A stretch of DNA of 15,733 nucleotides from Candidatus Kaiserbacteria bacterium (GTDB lineage: Bacteria; Patescibacteriota; Minisyncoccia; Phycocordibacterales; UBA2100), in assembly GCA_003545515.1 (NCBI GenBank), contig DPYD01000020.1:6092-21824 (forward strand), in the 5' to 3' direction. The translations under genes were made by a program, and so were the position numbers. Numbering within the stretch: position 1 is the first letter of the stretch; every line of letters starts with the position of its first letter. The notes below the pieces were generated by a model that saw nothing but the letters and a program-made list of their open reading frames with translations, searched no databases and was not told the origin of the DNA. Positions 13,580 to 15,733 of the stretch are shown here, piece after piece.

Positions 13580-13607
13580 TTGTTTTGTTGGAGTGTTTGA
13601 GTAGTAT
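13580..13607 (+). promoter_or_regulatory. Possible promoter for the 53-residue ORF
   Basis: TTGTTT (13580-13585) and TAGTAT (13602-13607) with a 16-bp spacer, about 50 nt upstream of ATG 13660. Acceptable but not strong. Confidence 0.35.
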
Positions 13608-13659
13608 AAGCACAGGCGATGTATGTGGATGCATCGCAAAGGCCGTAAAGGAGGTTAAC

Positions 13660-13821
13660 ATGCCCAAGAAATTATTGAGAACAGGAATGGTGCTCGAGGC
13701 CGAGCCGCGCGTGGATGAGCGGGGACAGCTTGTCACTGAAGCGCCATCAAACCCGGCGGCTTCAAAGGAAGGAAAGGGTGATCACGCAGGCCATGATGAG
13801 TTAATTCCTCCGAAACAATAA
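13660..13821 (+). CDS. 53-residue hydrophilic protein, unknown
   Basis: Starts at ATG 13660 with a perfect Shine-Dalgarno (AAAGGAGG, 6 nt spacing), the best in the window. The product MPKKLLRTGMVLEAEPRVDE.. continues with a Pro/Ser/Ala-rich middle and a His/Asp/Glu tail (DHAGHDELIPPKQ); no membrane helix, no cysteine. It looks largely disordered. The frame is open further upstream, but the ribosome site fixes this start. I do not recognise a family. Confidence 0.6.
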   Translation: MPKKLLRTGMVLEAEPRVDERGQLVTEAPSNPAASKEGKGDHAGHDELIPPKQ

Positions 13822-13849
13822 TTGTGGAGGGCATCTTTTTTCTGGCACA

Positions 13850-13886
13850 ATTTCGACCTTTCGTGCAAAGCGCGGAAGGTCGAAAT
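13850..13886. other. Hairpin ATTTCGACCTT/AAGGTCGAAAT
   Basis: 11-bp perfect stem with a 15-nt loop, 28 nt after the 53-residue ORF. It may terminate that transcript, though no T-run follows on the plus strand. Between here and 14002 I see nothing further. Confidence 0.5.
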
Positions 13887-14002
13887 CTTGCCGGAATAGT
13901 TGAAAAGTGGGGAAAACCCGCATGTATTTTCAGGTAACCATGTGGGTCACGATATTCTTTTTGGTAGTGCGTTTGCTCCAACTTGGGAGATGGCATGTGA
14001 AA

Positions 14003-14024
14003 AGCGGAGACAAGTGTCTCCGCT
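14003..14024 (-). terminator. Terminator of the minus-strand exported peptide gene
   Basis: 10-bp perfect stem AGCGGAGACA/TGTCTCCGCT with a minimal loop. On the minus strand it is followed by TTTT and lies about 20 nt after the stop of the exported peptide gene. Confidence 0.7.
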
Positions 14025-14045
14025 GATCTCTCCAGATTATAAATA

Positions 14046-14216
14046 TTAGAAATCCGGTCTTTCCGGGCGTTCGAGACGTTCCGAGCGAGTACCGTCTCTC
14101 TCTGGCCTCTCGGTTCGTACGTCGTTCCTTTCAGCGCGCTCTGGTCGCTCTGAGGCGGCGGCCGCAAAGGGGGCGAACGCCAAAAGCGACAAAACAGTAG
14201 CAATTATTTTTTTCAT
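14046..14216 (-). CDS. Small exported Arg/Glu-repeat peptide
   Basis: 56 residues from ATG 14216. A clear signal peptide (MKKIIATVLSLLAFAPFAAA, cleavage after AAA) is followed by about 35 residues built of RPER-like units: SERPERAER, RTERPERDG, RSERLERPERPDF. The mature peptide is almost only Arg, Glu, Pro, Asp, Ser and Thr, and so nearly charge-balanced and disordered. The frame is open upstream to 14336, but the signal peptide fixes the start. TATACA lies 4 nt before the ATG and there is no Shine-Dalgarno, so a leaderless or near-leaderless transcript is likely. A terminator follows. Function unknown. Confidence 0.65.
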   Translation of the reverse strand: MKKIIATVLSLLAFAPFAAAASERPERAERNDVRTERPERDGTRSERLERPERPDF

Positions 14217-14344
14217 AACTTGTATAGAATTTGCGAATAATGCGACCTTTATCTGCAGAGTACCACGATGAACCAATGGACTGAATTCGAATTGGTGGAT
14301 ATTTGAGGAACACATAAGTGGTGAGTTTTTTGGCATACTTCGTT

Positions 14345-14375
14345 AAAGACGACCGCCATAGGTGGCGTGGTCTTT
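14345..14375. other. Imperfect hairpin AAAGAC...GTCTTT
   Basis: Stem AAAGAC/GTCTTT, a small internal loop, then GCCA/TGGC around TAGG; GATGTTTT follows on the plus strand. It resembles a terminator, but no plus-strand gene ends here. It lies between the exported peptide gene and the DUF1905 remnant; a second hairpin (GAAGATT/AATCTTC, 14391-14412) follows. Confidence 0.4.
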
Positions 14376-14417
14376 GATGTTTTCCTGGCTGAAGATTTGT
14401 GGGACAATCTTCGGATC

Positions 14418-14513
14418 ATGGTGAAGCCGACGAAAAAGAAATACAAGGTAAACTCGGGGGTGTGGCTTTACCCGGGAATGGCTGGATGACATTTTGTAAA
14501 TAGTGATGTGTAA
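14418..14513 (+). pseudogene. DUF1905-type protein remnant, N-terminal fragment
   Basis: ATG 14418 opens MVKPTKKKYKVNSGVWLYPG-MAG and meets TGA at 14487-14489. The same frame then reads HFVNSDV before TAA at 14511-14513. The pattern KYKV.S.VWLYPG..GWHFV is the N-terminus of DUF1905 proteins as I know it, with TGA where the conserved Trp of GWHFV should be. The rest of the domain (about 70 residues) is missing and the metalloprotease frame begins at the break. I read this as a degraded gene truncated by a deletion. No function remains likely. A 23-residue peptide could still be made. Confidence 0.5.
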
Positions 14514-14886
14514 ACATATGATTTGGATGCGTCGGAATCGTCTGCAGTATGTGCGCTTTCGTGAAAGTGCACGCACGCTTGTTCATGAGCGCATAAATCA
14601 TTTCAATTACATGTACGGATTCGAGTTCGGGAGAGTGTACATAAAGAATCATAAATCTCGTTGGGGCAGTTGCTCTAGAAAAGGGAATCTCAATTTCAAC
14701 TACAAGATCATCTTCCTCCCATCAGAGATTGCCGATTACATCATCGTTCACGAACTTTGTCACCTTGCCGAATTCAACCATTCCAAGCGCTTTTGGAGTC
14801 ATGTATTTCGCGCTATCCCTGATCATAAGCGTCGTCGCAAGCATTTGCGTCTTATAGAGAGAGGAAGGGTTTCTCGCTCAGGGTGA
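14503..14886 (+). CDS. YgjP/DUF45-type zinc metalloprotease
   Basis: Up to 127 residues. The zinc motif is VHELCHLAEFNHSKRFW: HELCH (His83, Glu84, His87) with third ligand His93, and the upstream family signature RWGSCSRKGNLNFNYKI (53-69) is intact. Related full-length YgjP proteins are about 170-240 residues; short versions with only the C-terminal catalytic part occur in CPR genomes. The start is unsure: GTG 14503, ATG 14506, ATG 14518 or ATG 14527 are in frame and none has a Shine-Dalgarno; conserved sequence begins near RRNRLQYVRF. The 5' end overlaps the DUF1905 remnant, so a deletion may have altered the original start region. It is probably cytoplasmic; substrates are unknown. Confidence 0.85.
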   Translation: MMCKHMIWMRRNRLQYVRFRESARTLVHERINHFNYMYGFEFGRVYIKNHKSRWGSCSRKGNLNFNYKIIFLPSEIADYIIVHELCHLAEFNHSKRFWSHVFRAIPDHKRRRKHLRLIERGRVSRSG

Positions 14887-14938
14887 AGCGTGGCGGCATT
14901 TCGAACGGTGACCTCAGTGGAACCAAGTCGCCACGCAC

Positions 14939-14968
14939 TTCACAAAAGTAGGATATATGAGATAAGAT
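14939..14968 (+). promoter_or_regulatory. Promoter, leaderless start of the anchored exported protein
   Basis: TTCACA (14939-14944), an 18-bp spacer and TAAGAT (14963-14968), then exactly 6 nt (GTAGGT) and ATG 14975. Confidence 0.55.
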
Positions 14969-14974
14969 GTAGGT

Positions 14975-15598
14975 ATGCTCAAATACTTTGTTGGAATCGT
15001 CATTCTCGTGGTTATCGCGGTTGGAGGTTATTATACTTGGGATTTTTTCAAGCGGGCTCCACAAAGTCCGAAGGTAGACAACACTACTCCCTCTATTCAG
15101 ATGGCGACAAGTACATATGCGACGACGACTTTTTCGATTGTGTACCAAAACGATTTTGCTGTCGATGACCTATACTTCTATGACCAATTCGCGGGGAAGC
15201 CGATAGATGGTGTCAAATTCACTATTCCTCTTACGATGGCAACAGGCACCACTCTTTCAAGTGATACGTATCTTTCTATAGAGACTCTTCCTCGTGCCCA
15301 GAGTTGCTCTGGTGATATCTATGTCGTTCCCAACGTTGATGCACGGGAAGTTGCTGAAGGAGGTACGGTATATTCAGTAGCGACGACTTCAAGCGCCGCG
15401 GCGGGCAATATGTATGAAGAGCAGGTTTGGGCTATCAAAGATAGTTCTCCATGCACTGCTGTTCGGTATTTTATACATTCTACGGATATAGGTAACTACG
15501 AACTCGGTGCCATACGTGAGTTTGATCGCCCGGCTCTTCTGCGTGCGTTTGATACATTGCGTCGGGCGCTCTTATTGAAATCTCCTCAAACTCCATAA
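14975..15598 (+). CDS. Anchored exported protein of unknown function
   Basis: 207 residues: N-terminal membrane helix (YFVGIVILVVIAVGGYYTW, about 4-22), a short linker rich in Ser and Thr, then a beta-rich external domain. Two cysteines (in RAQSCSGD and SSPCTAV) may form a disulfide. The stretch FTIPLTMATGTTLSSDTYLS with ETLPRAQSC is a pattern I recall from Parcubacteria proteins with no assigned function. The start at ATG 14975 is supported by the -10 box 6 nt upstream. The stop TAA overlaps the edge of the second 139-bp element, which can act as its terminator. Confidence 0.78.
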   Translation: MLKYFVGIVILVVIAVGGYYTWDFFKRAPQSPKVDNTTPSIQMATSTYATTTFSIVYQNDFAVDDLYFYDQFAGKPIDGVKFTIPLTMATGTTLSSDTYLSIETLPRAQSCSGDIYVVPNVDAREVAEGGTVYSVATTSSAAAGNMYEEQVWAIKDSSPCTAVRYFIHSTDIGNYELGAIREFDRPALLRAFDTLRRALLLKSPQTP

Positions 15599-15732
15599 AA
15601 CAGGCCGCCCAGCCCTAGTTTTGCACTCGGTACTCGGTGACTCCGATTACACGAACGCATGCATTTGTTTTCCGTGCCATAACAAAACCCTCACTGCAAA
15701 ACTAGGGCTGGGCGGCACCTGGCTGTTTTTTT
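15594..15732 (-). repeat. 139-bp terminal-inverted-repeat element, copy 2 (inverted)
   Basis: Inverted copy of 11851-11989. Arms: 15604-15625 and 15695-15716, perfect 22-bp inverted repeats; outer AAAACAG/CTGTTTT at 15597-15603 and 15723-15729; bulge ACCTGG at 15717-15722; T7 at 15726-15732. Differences from copy 1, in copy 1 orientation: G to A in the bulge, C to T in the left arm, A to T and T to C in the core, and G to A in the right arm. The two arm changes pair with each other. It lies directly behind the stop of the anchored exported protein gene and in this orientation forms a stem plus T-run terminator for it. The window ends one base later. Confidence 0.85.
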
Positions 15733-15733
15733 G

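Noticed and set aside
2476..14513. Alternative genetic code with TGA as Trp or Gly
   Set aside because: TGA ends the DUF305 gene right before a terminator, the secreted protein (TGATGA), the pseudouridine synthase and several others at expected lengths; Trp is encoded by TGG throughout. Two gene remnants do not outweigh this.
1..15733. tRNA, rRNA, CRISPR array or riboswitch
   Set aside because: No cloverleaf with a TTCRA arm, no rRNA-like sequence, no regularly spaced direct repeats and no riboswitch core that I recognise; the hairpins found are terminators or dispersed palindromes.

Overview
The window looks like a piece of a small-genome Patescibacteria (CPR) chromosome, most likely Parcubacteria-like. 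That assignment rests on protein content, not on a marker gene: a DUF4349 membrane protein, a compact Obg without an obvious C-terminal domain, a short YgjP-type metalloprotease, several short anchored proteins of a type I associate with Parcubacteria, and GC-rich palindromes between genes. TGA, TAG and TAA all serve as stops, so the standard bacterial code fits. No rRNA, tRNA, CRISPR array, intact transposase or phage gene is visible.

Positions 1-4305 hold an envelope redox and metal cluster, all on the plus strand. It contains the 3' part of a CcdA/DsbD-type thiol transporter, a small Cys-containing protein overlapping it, an unknown anchored protein with a Cys-Cys/Cys-x-His motif, a double DUF305 protein with Met-rich linkers (suggesting copper), a DsbA-like thioredoxin-fold protein and a DUF3105 protein. 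Between DUF305 and DsbA lie a perfect 20-bp-stem terminator, a minus-strand mini membrane protein gene cut by an in-frame TGA, a short tandem repeat array and an unrecognised small minus-strand ORF.

Positions 4306-8254 hold envelope and small proteins: two overlapping tiny membrane proteins behind a near-consensus promoter, the DUF4349 protein, a 22-residue basic protein with its own terminator, a four-helix membrane protein, and a secreted peptidoglycan-binding/Fn3-like protein.

Positions 8255-13547 hold housekeeping genes: cyclophilin-type peptidyl-prolyl isomerase, tRNA-guanine transglycosylase (tgt), a GIY-YIG protein, a possibly foreign membrane-anchored protein, an RluF-like pseudouridine synthase, obg and a PmtA-like methyltransferase. 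Positions 13548-15733 hold small or eroded genes: a 53-residue protein with a perfect Shine-Dalgarno, an exported Arg/Glu-repeat peptide, a DUF1905 remnant, the YgjP-type protease and an anchored exported protein.

Two patterns run across genes. First, six genes have an extended or good -10 box exactly 6 nt before the start codon and no Shine-Dalgarno, which points to leaderless mRNAs. Second, a 139-bp element with long terminal inverted repeats occurs twice in opposite orientation, at 11851-11989 and 15594-15732, flanking the obg-to-end block. The two copies differ at only five positions, and two of these are a compensatory pair within the stem. This element is the best candidate here for something undescribed.
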